From an uncultured Halomonas sp. (lineage in GTDB: Bacteria; Pseudomonadota; Gammaproteobacteria; Pseudomonadales; Halomonadaceae): a stretch of 64,000 nucleotides of DNA. A program made the translations under genes and the position numbers. Shown here in pieces: positions 1 to 8,162 of the stretch. Numbering within the stretch: the first letter of the stretch is position 1; each line of letters starts with the position of its first letter. Below the pieces are notes generated by a model. The model did not search any database. It had not been told where the DNA came from and saw nothing but the letters and a program-made list of their open reading frames with translations. The stretch spans positions 248,001-312,000 of the forward strand of contig NZ_CANMVL010000002.1 in NCBI RefSeq assembly GCF_947501415.1, in the 5' to 3' direction.

Positions 1-210
1 ATCGGGCTGATTCTCGACCCGGTCGCCGCAGGGCTAGGATTCAGCGTCCTGCCTCGCTTCGCGCGTCAGGCATTCGCGCGCCCCGAGGCGATCCGGGTCG
101 TCGAGGACCTGCCCAGGGTGGTGGATTCGCTATGGCTTCTGCATCGCGCCGAATGGCCGCTCACGGCTCGCGCCACTCACGCCATCGACTGGCTCAAGGC
201 GCGTCTGTAG
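1..210 (+). CDS. LysR-type regulator, C-terminal fragment
   Basis: An open frame runs from the first base to TAG at 208-210 and encodes 69 residues. They read like the end of a LysR substrate-binding domain: a hydrophobic segment VAAGLGFSVLPRF, then a strand rich in V and L, then a closing amphipathic helix ending IDWLKARL. The helix-turn-helix and the start lie outside the window, so the target genes cannot be judged. It converges on the LysR gene that ends 30 bases further on. Family assignment rests on the shape of this C-terminal fold only. Confidence 0.6.
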   Translation: MGLILDPVAAGLGFSVLPRFARQAFARPEAIRVVEDLPRVVDSLWLLHRAEWPLTARATHAIDWLKARL

Positions 211-239
211 GTCCTCTTTCCTACATGGCCGGCGTCGGC

Positions 240-1193
240 TCACACCGCGGGCAGCCGGCGGCGAAGCGTGTGATAACGGGTCTCGAGACCTTCGAACAGG
301 GTCTGTCGCAGCCAGGCGTGGCCGGCATCCCCATGGTGGCGCTCGTGCCATACCAGCCAGTAGGAGAAGGAAGCCACCTCGAGGGGCAGCCGCCGCAGTG
401 TCAGCGGCCAATGCTCGAGCACGCTGGCGGCGAGGCAGCCCGGCACGCACAGCAGCAGGTCACTGTGTTGGGTGGCCGAGAAGCTCGCCAGGAAGTGCGG
501 CTGACGCAGGCTCACTCGACGGCTCAGGCCTTGCCGGGCCAGCGCCAGATCCACCGCCCCACGATCATCGCCGCCCATGCTGATCAGTTGGTGATCCGCT
601 TCCAGAAACGCCTCAAGCGTAAAGGCTGCTTCCGGCTCACGGGCCAGTGGATGCGCCTCGCGCATCACGCAGACGAAATGGTCGCGACCAAGCTCACGGC
701 CATGCACATTGGCCGGCACCTGGTCACCGAGCACGCAGAGCGCAAGCTCGGGGCCGCCCTCGTCGAGCCGCTGCTCGATGCTGCCGCTATAGGCCTGGAT
801 ATCCAGCCGCAGATGGGGCGCCTGCCGCTTCAGGGCCTGCCACTGAGGCGCCAGGAAGGCGTGCATGCCATAGTCGGTGGTCGCCAGCTGAAAGCGTCGA
901 GTGGTGCTGGCCGGGTCGAACTCCGGTGGCGCCAGCAGGGCCCCCAGCTCTTCCAGCAAACGCGCCAGGGGCGGCCCCAGCGCCTCGGCCCTCGCCGTGG
1001 GGCGCAGCCCGCGGTGAGTGCGCACGAACAGTGGGTCATCGAAGGCCAGGCGCAGCCGCGACAGGGTCCGCGAGACCGCAGGCTGGCTCAGGTTGAGACG
1101 CTGGGCGGCCCGGGTGACACTGCGGGAGTCCAGCAGCGCATGAAGGGTCACCAGGGCATTCAGGTCGTGACGAGCGAGATCGGCGAGGTGCAT
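240..1193 (-). CDS. LysR family transcriptional regulator
   Basis: 317 residues, normal LysR length. The winged helix-turn-helix is at the N-terminus (residues about 20-48, with SVTRAAQRLNLSQPAVSRTL), followed by an effector domain. The opening DLNALVTLHALLDSRSVTRAA resembles the NodD/PcpR-like group of LysR proteins. It is divergent from the MDR oxidoreductase at 1408, so it probably controls that gene and itself; the inducer is unknown. The 214-base gap holds TTGCATTTAAGCAA at 1258-1271, a T-N11-A type LysR box, and two copies of TGATATCA at 1239 and 1284. Confidence 0.85.
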   Translation of the reverse strand: MHLADLARHDLNALVTLHALLDSRSVTRAAQRLNLSQPAVSRTLSRLRLAFDDPLFVRTHRGLRPTARAEALGPPLARLLEELGALLAPPEFDPASTTRRFQLATTDYGMHAFLAPQWQALKRQAPHLRLDIQAYSGSIEQRLDEGGPELALCVLGDQVPANVHGRELGRDHFVCVMREAHPLAREPEAAFTLEAFLEADHQLISMGGDDRGAVDLALARQGLSRRVSLRQPHFLASFSATQHSDLLLCVPGCLAASVLEHWPLTLRRLPLEVASFSYWLVWHERHHGDAGHAWLRQTLFEGLETRYHTLRRRLPAV

Positions 1194-1238
1194 GGGAGCG
1201 CATGCCTTGGTGATGGAAGCCAGATTTTCAATGGCAAT

Positions 1239-1291
1239 GATATCAGCTTAACGCATATTGCATTTAAGCAACTTGCATTGGCGTGATATCA
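1239..1291. promoter_or_regulatory. Divergent control region with LysR-type operator candidates
   Basis: Between the LysR gene and the divergent oxidoreductase, the palindrome TGATATCA occurs at 1239-1246 and again at 1284-1291. The dyad TTGCATTTAAGCAA lies at 1258-1271 between them. LysR regulators usually bind T-N11-A dyads in such divergent gaps. This is the only AT-rich part of the gap. Binding is inferred. Confidence 0.4.
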
Positions 1292-1407
1292 CTCGGATGG
1301 CGTAGCCTAGGCTCACCGTTGACAACCAAACGCATCGCTGCCAGGCGACGGGCGTCGAACCGAACGCTCCGATGCCTGCAGAGATCACTGAACTCGAAGG
1401 AGGCTCC

Positions 1408-2406
1408 ATGCACAGCCGCTATTTCACCATTCACGAACACCCCGAGGGCATGCCCGACCGCGAGCTGTTCCAGCTCGAGGCGGCGGAGCTACCCGCCCTG
1501 CAGGAGGGTGAGGTGCGCATTCGCAACACCTGGCTCTCCGTCGATCCCTACATGCGTGGCCGCATGGATGGCATCACCACCTATATCGAACCCTTCACGC
1601 TCGGCAAGCCGCTGGAAGGCGCCGCCGTGGGCGAGGTCATCGAGTCCCGGGATTCGCGCTTCAAGGAGGGCGACAGGGTTCGCCATATGGGCGGCTGGCG
1701 CGATATCGCCCAGCTACCCGGTGACCAGGTCGAGCCGCTGCCGACCTTCGATGTGCCCCCCCAGGCCTACCTGGGTGTGCTGGGCATGCCGGGCACTACC
1801 GCCTGGGTCGGACTCAACGTAATCGCCGACATGCAGGAGGGAGACAACGTCCTGGTCAGCGCCGCCGGCGGCGCGGTGGGCTCTCTCGCGGTGCAGCTGG
1901 CCAAGGCCAAGGGCGGCACCGTGGTCGGCATCGCCGGGGATCCCAAGAAGCTGGAGTGGCTCGAATCCCACGGTATCAAGGCGATCAGCTACCGTGGCAA
2001 GGATGCTCGCCAGCTGAGCGAGGCGCTCAAGGACGCCTGCCCGGAGGGCTTCGACGTCTACTACGAGAACGTCGGTGGAGACTGCCTGGAAGCGGCGCTG
2101 GATAACCTCAGGGTCGGCGCCCGCATCGCCATCTGCGGCATGATCTCACGCTACAACGCCGAAGGCCCCGCCGCCGGACCGGCCAACCTGGCGATGCTGC
2201 TGATTCGCCGCGCGCGCATGCAGGGCTTTATCGTCTTCGATCACTGGGAGCATCACGGCGACTTCCTGAGCGAGTTCGCCCCCCGGGTCGCCAGCGGCGA
2301 GATCGACTACCAGGAAACCGTCATGGATGGCCTGGAGAGCACCCCGGATGCCTTCCTGGCCCTGTTCACCGGGCGCAACCAGGGCAAGATGCTGGTCAAG
2401 CTCTAG
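1408..2406 (+). CDS. NADP-dependent MDR oxidoreductase (CurA/leukotriene B4 12-hydroxydehydrogenase-like)
   Basis: 332 residues of the zinc-free medium-chain dehydrogenase/reductase family that reduces activated double bonds of enones with NADPH. The substrate-facing N-terminal fold includes SVDPYMRGRM near residue 45, typical of this subgroup. The Rossmann motif AAGGAVGSLAVQLAK is near residue 151, followed by YENVGGDCLEAAL, a hallmark of the CurA/PTGR group. ATG 1408 was chosen because GGAGG sits six bases upstream; an in-frame ATG 36 bases earlier lacks a ribosome site. It is divergent from a LysR gene that may regulate it. Physiological substrate unknown; a role in detoxifying reactive aldehydes or ketones is likely. 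Confidence 0.85.
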   Translation: MHSRYFTIHEHPEGMPDRELFQLEAAELPALQEGEVRIRNTWLSVDPYMRGRMDGITTYIEPFTLGKPLEGAAVGEVIESRDSRFKEGDRVRHMGGWRDIAQLPGDQVEPLPTFDVPPQAYLGVLGMPGTTAWVGLNVIADMQEGDNVLVSAAGGAVGSLAVQLAKAKGGTVVGIAGDPKKLEWLESHGIKAISYRGKDARQLSEALKDACPEGFDVYYENVGGDCLEAALDNLRVGARIAICGMISRYNAEGPAAGPANLAMLLIRRARMQGFIVFDHWEHHGDFLSEFAPRVASGEIDYQETVMDGLESTPDAFLALFTGRNQGKMLVKL

Positions 2407-2446
2407 GTCTTCGGCTACCTGGGAGGTGAATTAACCGTCGCCAGGG

Positions 2447-2480
2447 GAAAAAAGATCGGCCTTCGTTACGAAGGCCGATC
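2447..2480 (-). terminator. Rho-independent terminator for the thioesterase/nitroreductase pair
   Basis: A 12-bp perfect stem GATCGGCCTTCG / CGAAGGCCGATC with loop TTA lies at 2454-2480. On the - strand it is followed by six T (the A run at 2448-2453). It lies between two convergent genes and probably also slows + strand readthrough from the oxidoreductase. Confidence 0.85.
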
Positions 2481-2504
2481 ATGTCGTTCTCGCCGTGCGC
2501 TGTC

Positions 2505-3011
2505 TCAGGCGCGTTCGGCCAGCACCGCATAGTCGCCGCGTGCCTCAAGGCACAGGGTCTCACCACACCAGAGTCGCTGCACCAGGGCGATACGCCCGCG
2601 CCCCTTCTCATCGAGCCTTGCGGCGAGGTGCTCGGGCCCCTCCTCCGCCTCGGGCAGACACTCCAGACGATAATCGCCGGTCACCGGTGCCAGGAAACGC
2701 TGGGTGGCCTCGGCCACCACCACATCCCTGGCGAGGCCGCGACGTCGCAGCCAGAGGGTGGTCCAGCACCAGCCCAGCAGGGTGGTCTGGGCGGCGAGGG
2801 AGCCACCGAAACCGGTGCCCTTGTCATTGAGGTTGGGAATAAGCGCCAGCTCCCAGTCGAGCCGGTCGCCCTCGCGGCGCATCTCGCGGATGCCCAGCTG
2901 TCGAACCAGCGGAATCGCCTCGCCTAGCCAGGCGAGGAATTCGCCAAGGTCATCCTCGCCGCCCTGGGGCGGCAGGGGGAGTCGCGGGTGGGGAACGCCG
3001 ATGTCACGCAT
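2505..3011 (-). CDS. YiiD C-terminal-type hotdog thioesterase domain protein
   Basis: 168 residues. The central part NLNDKGTGFGGSLAAQTTLLGWCW matches the hotdog-fold putative thioesterase domain found at the C-terminus of E. coli YiiD (FabY): Asn/Asp followed by GTxFGGSL on the central helix. Here the domain stands alone, without the acetyltransferase half. The predicted activity is acyl-CoA or acyl-ACP hydrolysis; the substrate is unknown. ATG 3011 is separated by a single base from the TGA of the upstream nitroreductase, which indicates translational coupling and settles the start over the longer frame. A strong terminator follows. Confidence 0.75.
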   Translation of the reverse strand: MRDIGVPHPRLPLPPQGGEDDLGEFLAWLGEAIPLVRQLGIREMRREGDRLDWELALIPNLNDKGTGFGGSLAAQTTLLGWCWTTLWLRRRGLARDVVVAEATQRFLAPVTGDYRLECLPEAEEGPEHLAARLDEKGRGRIALVQRLWCGETLCLEARGDYAVLAERA

Positions 3012-3012
3012 C

Positions 3013-3576
3013 TCAGCGCCAGTGCTCGACGAAGTCGTCGATATCATGCTGGGCGATGGGCTTGTGGCGGCCACCCAGGGTGCCGAGATAGATAAAGGCC
3101 ACCACCTCGTCGTCCTCGTTCAGCCCCAGCCCCTTGCGTACCACAGGGTCGAAGGCGTACTTGCCGCTGCGCCACATGGCGCCAAGGCCCTGGGCATGGG
3201 CGGCAAGCAGGATGGCGTGGGCGGCACAGCCGGCCGAGATCACCTGCTCCACCTTGGGTACCTTGGGCACCTCCGGGGTGACCTTGGCGATCACCGCAAT
3301 CACCATGGGAGCACGCAGCGGCTTCTTGCGGGCGGCGTTCAGGGCGGTATCTCCGACATGGGGGTCCTCACGATACTCCGCCTCGGCGAACAGCTCGCCC
3401 AGCCGCTCCAGGCCCTCGCCGGAAAACTCGATAAAGCGCCAGGGACGCAGCTCCTTGTGGTCCGGTGCCCGCAGGGCCGCTCGATAGATGGCCTCGAGCT
3501 GTTCGGCGTTGGGCGGTGGTCCCATCAGCTTGCCCATGGAGCTGCGTTCATGCAGCAGCGATATCGCGTCCATCAT
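3013..3576 (-). CDS. ydjA: Nitroreductase family protein, YdjA-like
   Basis: 187 residues, the size of the minimal FMN nitroreductase YdjA. It starts with a short helix (MDAISLLHERSS), then APDHKELRPWRFI (FMN phosphate contact region), and later SAGCAAHAILLAAHAQGLGAMWRSG, characteristic of the YdjA subgroup. It should bind FMN as a dimer and use NAD(P)H; the natural electron acceptor is not known. GGGAGAG precedes two consecutive ATG codons (3576 or 3573), so the start is uncertain by one codon. It is co-transcribed with the downstream thioesterase gene. Confidence 0.85.
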   Translation of the reverse strand: MMDAISLLHERSSMGKLMGPPPNAEQLEAIYRAALRAPDHKELRPWRFIEFSGEGLERLGELFAEAEYREDPHVGDTALNAARKKPLRAPMVIAVIAKVTPEVPKVPKVEQVISAGCAAHAILLAAHAQGLGAMWRSGKYAFDPVVRKGLGLNEDDEVVAFIYLGTLGGRHKPIAQHDIDDFVEHWR

Positions 3577-3646
3577 TAACTCTCCCTTGGCAATCTTGAT
3601 ACGAGAACAGTTCCCGCTACTCTAAATGGTTCTCGCCACTCTAGCA

Positions 3647-3677
3647 GCGCCCCGCTCGCCTGTCGTGCGAGTGGGGC
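3647..3677 (-). terminator. Hairpin downstream of queF
   Basis: A long GC-rich inverted repeat (CGCCCCGCTCGC paired with GCGAGTGGGGCG, one G:T) lies just past the queF stop in the - strand direction. No T run follows, so it may be a weak or Rho-assisted terminator for the exporter-queF operon. Confidence 0.4.
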
Positions 3678-3685
3678 GGCGGCAC

Positions 3686-4519
3686 CTATTGACGCGCGAG
3701 CCTAAGCGGTTCCGGGGGGCGCTCCCCCGGTGTCGCCCGCCAGGGGCTGATATCGAGCCCACCACGGCGTACATAGCGTGCCAATACCAGCAGCCGCTCG
3801 GGACGTGCGCGGGCCATCAGATCGGTGAAGATGTGCTCCACGCAGTGCTCGTGGAAGTCCTGATGCTGGCGATAGCCGATCAGGTAGCGCAACAGCTCCT
3901 CGCGGTCGAGCCTGGGGCCGCGGTAGCGAATCAGCACACTGCCCCAGTCGGGCTGGCCGGTAACCGGGCAGTTGGACTTGAGCAGGTGCGAGTGCAGGGT
4001 CTCCTCGACGATCTCCTCCCCCACCACCAGGTGCTCGGCGCTGGGCGTATAGTCGTCGATCTCGATATCCAGCTCGTCCAGGCACTCGCCGGGAAGGCGG
4101 CGCGGCATCAGCGCCTCGTCGTCGACGCCGAACAGCTCGACGGAGACCGCGGCCCCGGCGACATGCGCCAGGTCGCGCTCCAGCGTCTCGATGACCGCCT
4201 CACGACTCTCGAAGCGGCTCTGGTTGAAGCCGTTAAGGTAGAGCTTCCAGGACTTGGACTCGATCAGATGGGGTGAGTCCGCAGGCAGACGAAAACGTGC
4301 CACGGCCACCACCGGCTTGCCGCGCGCGTTCAGCCAGCTGACCTCGAAAGCGTGCCACTCGTCCTCGCCGACGAAGGGCAGAGCCCCCTCCTCGATCCCC
4401 AGTGGCGCCCGGTTGGCGGCACGCGGTATGGCATAGAGCAGCGAGGCATCGTAGTGCTCGGGATAGGCGGACTCACGCCCCAGCGGGGCATCCGCGAGGG
4501 TTTCGGGACGATGGTTCAT
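3686..4519 (-). CDS. queF: NADPH-dependent 7-cyano-7-deazaguanine reductase QueF
   Basis: 277 residues, matching the long bimodular QueF type (E. coli about 282). It reduces preQ0 to preQ1 on the way to queuosine in tRNA wobble positions. The substrate-recognition motif ESKS is near residue 88. Catalytic Cys184 lies in SNCPVTGQPDWG with Asp191, and the second glutamate-containing motif is HEHCVEHIFTDL. Its ATG overlaps the TGA of the ABC permease gene by four bases (ATGA), so it is the last gene of a three-gene operon with an exporter. No other queuosine gene is in the window. Confidence 0.95.
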   Translation of the reverse strand: MNHRPETLADAPLGRESAYPEHYDASLLYAIPRAANRAPLGIEEGALPFVGEDEWHAFEVSWLNARGKPVVAVARFRLPADSPHLIESKSWKLYLNGFNQSRFESREAVIETLERDLAHVAGAAVSVELFGVDDEALMPRRLPGECLDELDIEIDDYTPSAEHLVVGEEIVEETLHSHLLKSNCPVTGQPDWGSVLIRYRGPRLDREELLRYLIGYRQHQDFHEHCVEHIFTDLMARARPERLLVLARYVRRGGLDISPWRATPGERPPEPLRLARQ

Positions 4520-5289
4520 GAACGGATCCCCTTGCCACGCTCCAGCATCCACAGGGCCACGCCGAACAGCACCACGATAAAGGTGAAGATCGCGGCCAGG
4601 GCCCAGCCCACCGGGATATCCGAGACACCGAGGAAGCCGTAGCGGAAGACGTTGACCATGTAGAGGATGGGATTGAGCATCGACACGCCCTGCCAGAACT
4701 CCGGCAGCAGCGAGATGGAGTAGAAGACCCCGCCCAGATAGGTCAGCGGTGTCAGGATAAAGGTCGGCACGATGGAGATATCATCGAACTTCTTGCCCAG
4801 CAGGGCGTTGATAAAGCCGCCGATGGCGAACAGCGCCGCGGTCAGCACCACCACCAGCACGGTCAGCACCGGGTGCGCCACGCTCAGGCGGGTGAAGAAC
4901 AGTGACACGACCGTGACGATCAGGCCGACCCCAAGGCCCCGGGTCATGCCGCCGAGCACGAAGCCGGAGAGAATCACCCAGTTGGGCATCGGCGACACCA
5001 TCATCTCCTCCACGCTGCGCTGAAACTTGTTGGAGAAGAAGGAGGAGGCGACGTTGGAGTAGCTGTTGGTGATCACCGCCATCATGATCAGCCCGGGGAC
5101 GATGAAGTCCATGTAGCTGTAGCCATCCATCTCGCCGATGCGCGAACCGATCAGGTTGCCGAAGATGATGAAGTACATGGTCATGGTGATCGAGGGCGGC
5201 AACAGGGTCTGCGGCCAGATACGCGTGAAACGCTTGATCTCCTTGATCACCAGAGTCCACAGGGCGATCGCGATCTGATAGGGATTCAT
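4516..5289 (-). CDS. yadH: ABC-2 type exporter permease, YadH-like
   Basis: 257 residues with about six hydrophobic segments and the ABC-2 membrane fold. It starts with a cytoplasmic N-terminus (ALWTLVIKEIKRFTRIWPQTLLPP), which is the YadH signature region. It pairs with the ATPase encoded immediately upstream; their genes overlap by four bases (ATGA). The transported substrate of YadGH is unknown. The 3' end overlaps queF in the same way, so all three proteins should be made in fixed proportion. Confidence 0.9.
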   Translation of the reverse strand: MNPYQIAIALWTLVIKEIKRFTRIWPQTLLPPSITMTMYFIIFGNLIGSRIGEMDGYSYMDFIVPGLIMMAVITNSYSNVASSFFSNKFQRSVEEMMVSPMPNWVILSGFVLGGMTRGLGVGLIVTVVSLFFTRLSVAHPVLTVLVVVLTAALFAIGGFINALLGKKFDDISIVPTFILTPLTYLGGVFYSISLLPEFWQGVSMLNPILYMVNVFRYGFLGVSDIPVGWALAAIFTFIVVLFGVALWMLERGKGIRS

Positions 5290-6257
5290 GCGCTGGCCTC
5301 CTTGTCCTTGGCGGCAGCTTTCTGGTCCAGGGCCTCGTTGCCCTGCTCCACCATGGAGACGAACATCTCCTCCAGGCGGTTGGCGCGGTTGCGCATGGAG
5401 ACCACCTCAATGCCACGCTCGGAGAGCGCCCCGAAGATGTCATTGAGGCGCTGGCCACGATGGACCGCCACGGCGAGCTGGGCGGGCTCCGACTGGCTGA
5501 CCTCGAAGCCGGGCACCTCCGGCACCTCATCCATCGCATGGGCCAGATCGAACAGGAAGGTCTCGGTATCCAGCTCCATCAGCAGGTCGCGCACGCTGGT
5601 ATTGCGAATGATCTCACCGTGGTTGATGATCGCCACGTTGCGACACAGGCTCTCGGCCTCCTCCAGGTAGTGGGTCGTGAGGATGATGGTGGTGCCCTCC
5701 TCACGATTGATGCGGCGCATGTACTCCCACATGCTGCGGCGCAGCTCGATATCCACGCCGGCGGTAGGCTCATCGAGGATCAACAGCCTGGGGCGATGCA
5801 TCAGGGCACGGGCGATCATCAGGCGCCGCTTCATGCCGCCGGAGAGCATGCGGGCATTGCCGTTGCGCTTGTCCCACAGGCCCAGGTCACGCAGCAGCTC
5901 CTCGGCCCGCGGCAGGGCCTCGCGCCGCGACATGCCGTAGTAGCCGGCCTGGGCCAGCACGATATCGATGACCTTCTCGAACTGGTTGAAGTTGAACTCC
6001 TGGGGCACCACGCCCAGGTGGTACTTGGCGCGAGCGAAGTCACGGTCGATATCGATGCCGAAGATCGACACCTTGCCGTCGCTCTTCTGCACCAGCGAGC
6101 AGACCACGCCCAGTGTGGTGGACTTGCCGGCCCCATTGGGTCCGAGCAGCGCGAAGAAGTCCCCTTCCGCGACATCGAGGTCGATGCCCTTCAGGGCCTG
6201 GAAGCCATTGCCGTAAACCTTGGTCAGGCCACGGATGGACAGAGCCGGTTCGGCCAT
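5286..6257 (-). CDS. yadG: ABC exporter ATP-binding protein, YadG-like
   Basis: 323 residues. The Walker A motif GPNGAGKST is near residue 39, the signature LSGGMKRRLMIARAL in the middle, Walker B LLILDEPTAGVD, and the H-loop TTHYLEEAE. The C-terminal extension of about 90 residues is typical of CcmA-type exporter ATPases. ATG 6257 is preferred because AAGGA lies six bases upstream; a TTG two codons earlier has no such site. It energises the ABC-2 permease whose gene overlaps its 3' end. Confidence 0.92.
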   Translation of the reverse strand: MAEPALSIRGLTKVYGNGFQALKGIDLDVAEGDFFALLGPNGAGKSTTLGVVCSLVQKSDGKVSIFGIDIDRDFARAKYHLGVVPQEFNFNQFEKVIDIVLAQAGYYGMSRREALPRAEELLRDLGLWDKRNGNARMLSGGMKRRLMIARALMHRPRLLILDEPTAGVDIELRRSMWEYMRRINREEGTTIILTTHYLEEAESLCRNVAIINHGEIIRNTSVRDLLMELDTETFLFDLAHAMDEVPEVPGFEVSQSEPAQLAVAVHRGQRLNDIFGALSERGIEVVSMRNRANRLEEMFVSMVEQGNEALDQKAAAKDKEASA

Positions 6258-6394
6258 GTGCAATCCTTGAAACGATTCGGTGTTCGATAGCGGGGCTTCC
6301 GCAACGACTAGCGCAACGACGGATTCCGCAACAACTATGCTGCTAACGATATGAGGGCGATACCTTACCGATTCAAGCGGGTATTCGCGCCATG

Positions 6395-6423
6395 TTGACC
6401 CCGTGACACCGGCCCCCTAAGCT
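6395..6423 (+). promoter_or_regulatory. Sigma-70 promoter of the thiamine-regulated symporter
   Basis: TTGACC at 6395-6400, a 17-base spacer, then TAAGCT at 6418-6423. Initiation would fall near 6430, exactly where the TPP aptamer starts, which supports the call. Confidence 0.6.
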
Positions 6424-6429
6424 GGGTCG

Positions 6430-6538
6430 CATTCCTGGGGGAGTCCTTGTGGACTGAGATTCCGGCAGCGTACGCAGATGACACGCCCGGTGACCCTTCG
6501 AACCTGATCCGGATAATGCCGGCGAAGGGAAGGAAGTG
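6430..6538 (+). ncRNA. TPP riboswitch (thi box)
   Basis: The conserved aptamer elements are in order: GGACTGAGAT (the CUGAGA pyrimidine-binding loop), a variable P3a stem, then ACCCTTCGAACCTGATCC and GGATAATGCCGGCGAAGGGA. The P1 helix is formed by TTCCT near 6432 and AGGAA at 6531-6535. It binds thiamine pyrophosphate and normally lowers expression of the downstream gene when TPP is abundant. About 90 bases separate it from the symporter ATG. No obvious T-run terminator is visible there, so control of translation is more likely; this last point is inference. Confidence 0.95.
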
Positions 6539-6630
6539 CCATCCGGCCATGCTTCTCACCCAACGCAACTGCGTCCTCTCGTAGCGACGCTCGGCATCGT
6601 ACCGGGCCTATCCACGCTAGGGAGTACGTC

Positions 6631-8073
6631 ATGCTGTCGACCGCCCACGCCTTCTGGTGGCTCATCGCCTTCTCCGTGCTGTTCGCCGTGCCGGGCCTGC
6701 TCTATGCACGCCGCCACAACGAGAGCCTCGAAGACTTCATCATCGCCCGCAACAGCCAGGGGGCCACCGCCACGGTGCTGACCCTGATGGCCTCGACGCT
6801 GGGCACCTGGATCCTGTTCGGCCCCGCCCAGGCGGCCACCTGGGGCGGCCTGGGTGCCATTGCCGGCTATGCGCTGGGCTCGCTGGCGCCCCGGCTGGTG
6901 ATGATTCCCCTGGGGCGGCGCCTGCGCGAGCTCTCGCCGGGCGGCCACTCGCTGACCGAGTTCGTGATGAGCCGCTACGGGCGCCCCATGTACGCCTTCA
7001 CCCTGGTCATCATGCTGTTCTACCTGTTCATCTCCCTGGCCGCGGGAATCACCGCCATCGCCAAGATGGTCGCGCTGCTGGCGCCGGTCCCGCTGTGGGC
7101 GACCAGCTCGGTGGTAATGGCGGCCACCCTGCTCTACACCCTGTATGGCGGACTGCGTGCCTCGATCTTTACCGACAAGGTGCAAATGATCGTGATCATG
7201 CCGCTGCTCGCCGTGCTGCTGATCGTCGGCTGGCAGGCCGCCGGCGGCGTCGGCCCCACCCTCGCCGGACTCGAGTCGGCGGCGCCGCAACTGCTGGATA
7301 TCACCGACCTGGGGGGGCTCAAGGCCGGCCTTACCTTCTTCCTGGCCGTGATGCTGACCGGACTCTTCTATCAAGGCAACTGGCAGCGGGTCTACGCGGC
7401 GCAGAGCAACCGCGCCGTGGGCCTTGGCTTTCTGCTCGGCGGCCTGTTGAGCGCCCCGATGATCTTCGTGATGGGGCTGTTTGGCCTGGCGTTCGTGGGG
7501 CTGGGTCTGCCCGGTGACGGCTCGGTCGCGCTGTTCAGCGTGCTGCTCGCCGATATTCCCGGCTGGTTCGCCGTGGGCCTGATCTTCCTGGGCCTGGCGC
7601 TGGTCATGAGCAGCGCCGACACCACCATCAGCGCCGCCTCGAGCATGATCGCCGTGGATGGCGGACGGCTGCTGCCTGACGCCAGCGGCCAGCGGCTGAT
7701 GCGGCTGTCGCGCTGGCTGATCCTGCTGCTGGCGCTGCCGGTGACCTTCGTGGCCGCCCAGGGCTACAGCGTGCTCTACCTGTTCCTGCTGGCCGACCTG
7801 CTCTGCTGCGCGGCGGCCTTCCCGGTATTCTTCGGGCTGTTCAATCGCCGCTTCGACGGCCGCGCCGCGGTACTGGCCACGCTCAGCGGCCTGGTCGCCG
7901 GACTCACCCTCTTCCCGGTTCCGGGCGACGCCTTGAACACCCTGATGGAGTCCTTCCTGCTCGCCACCTTCGTGCCGGTCGTGGCGGGCCTGGCACTCCT
8001 GGCGCTGCTGCCGGCGAAGCAACGCTTCGACTTTGCGGCACTGAGCGCCGGCACCCGACGCTTCGAGGGGTAA
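6631..8073 (+). CDS. Sodium:solute symporter under TPP control, probable thiamine or thiamine-precursor importer
   Basis: 480 residues with about 13 hydrophobic segments in the sodium:solute symporter (SSS, PanF/PutP) fold. Family landmarks include RHNESLEDFIIARNSQG at the N-terminus and LVMSSADTTISAASSMIAVD around residue 328. SSS proteins couple substrate entry to sodium, which suits a halophile. The TPP riboswitch 90 bases upstream points to thiamine or a precursor (such as HMP) as cargo. Related PanF-like transporters in thiamine regulons have been predicted before. AGGGAGT stands eight bases before ATG 6631. It is convergent with the second TPP-controlled operon, with a terminator between. 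Confidence 0.85.
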   Translation: MLSTAHAFWWLIAFSVLFAVPGLLYARRHNESLEDFIIARNSQGATATVLTLMASTLGTWILFGPAQAATWGGLGAIAGYALGSLAPRLVMIPLGRRLRELSPGGHSLTEFVMSRYGRPMYAFTLVIMLFYLFISLAAGITAIAKMVALLAPVPLWATSSVVMAATLLYTLYGGLRASIFTDKVQMIVIMPLLAVLLIVGWQAAGGVGPTLAGLESAAPQLLDITDLGGLKAGLTFFLAVMLTGLFYQGNWQRVYAAQSNRAVGLGFLLGGLLSAPMIFVMGLFGLAFVGLGLPGDGSVALFSVLLADIPGWFAVGLIFLGLALVMSSADTTISAASSMIAVDGGRLLPDASGQRLMRLSRWLILLLALPVTFVAAQGYSVLYLFLLADLLCCAAAFPVFFGLFNRRFDGRAAVLATLSGLVAGLTLFPVPGDALNTLMESFLLATFVPVVAGLALLALLPAKQRFDFAALSAGTRRFEG

Positions 8074-8095
8074 GCGCCTTTCGCACCAGAACGCA

Positions 8096-8126
8096 CAACG
8101 CCCCTCGAAAGGGGCGTTGTTTATTG
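8096..8126 (+). terminator. Rho-independent terminator between convergent thiamine operons
   Basis: A perfect stem CAACGCCCCT / AGGGGCGTTG with loop CGAA lies at 8096-8119, followed by TTTATT on the + strand. It ends the symporter transcript and sits 37 bases before the end of the convergent monooxygenase gene. Confidence 0.85.
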
Positions 8127-8162
8127 TGGGGAACCGCCAACGTGAACGGATCACCAGGAGCT

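Noticed and set aside
6556-8154. 532-codon - strand frame opposite the TPP-controlled symporter
   Set aside because: Gln/Arg/Gly-rich antisense of a membrane-protein gene; it also covers the terminator.
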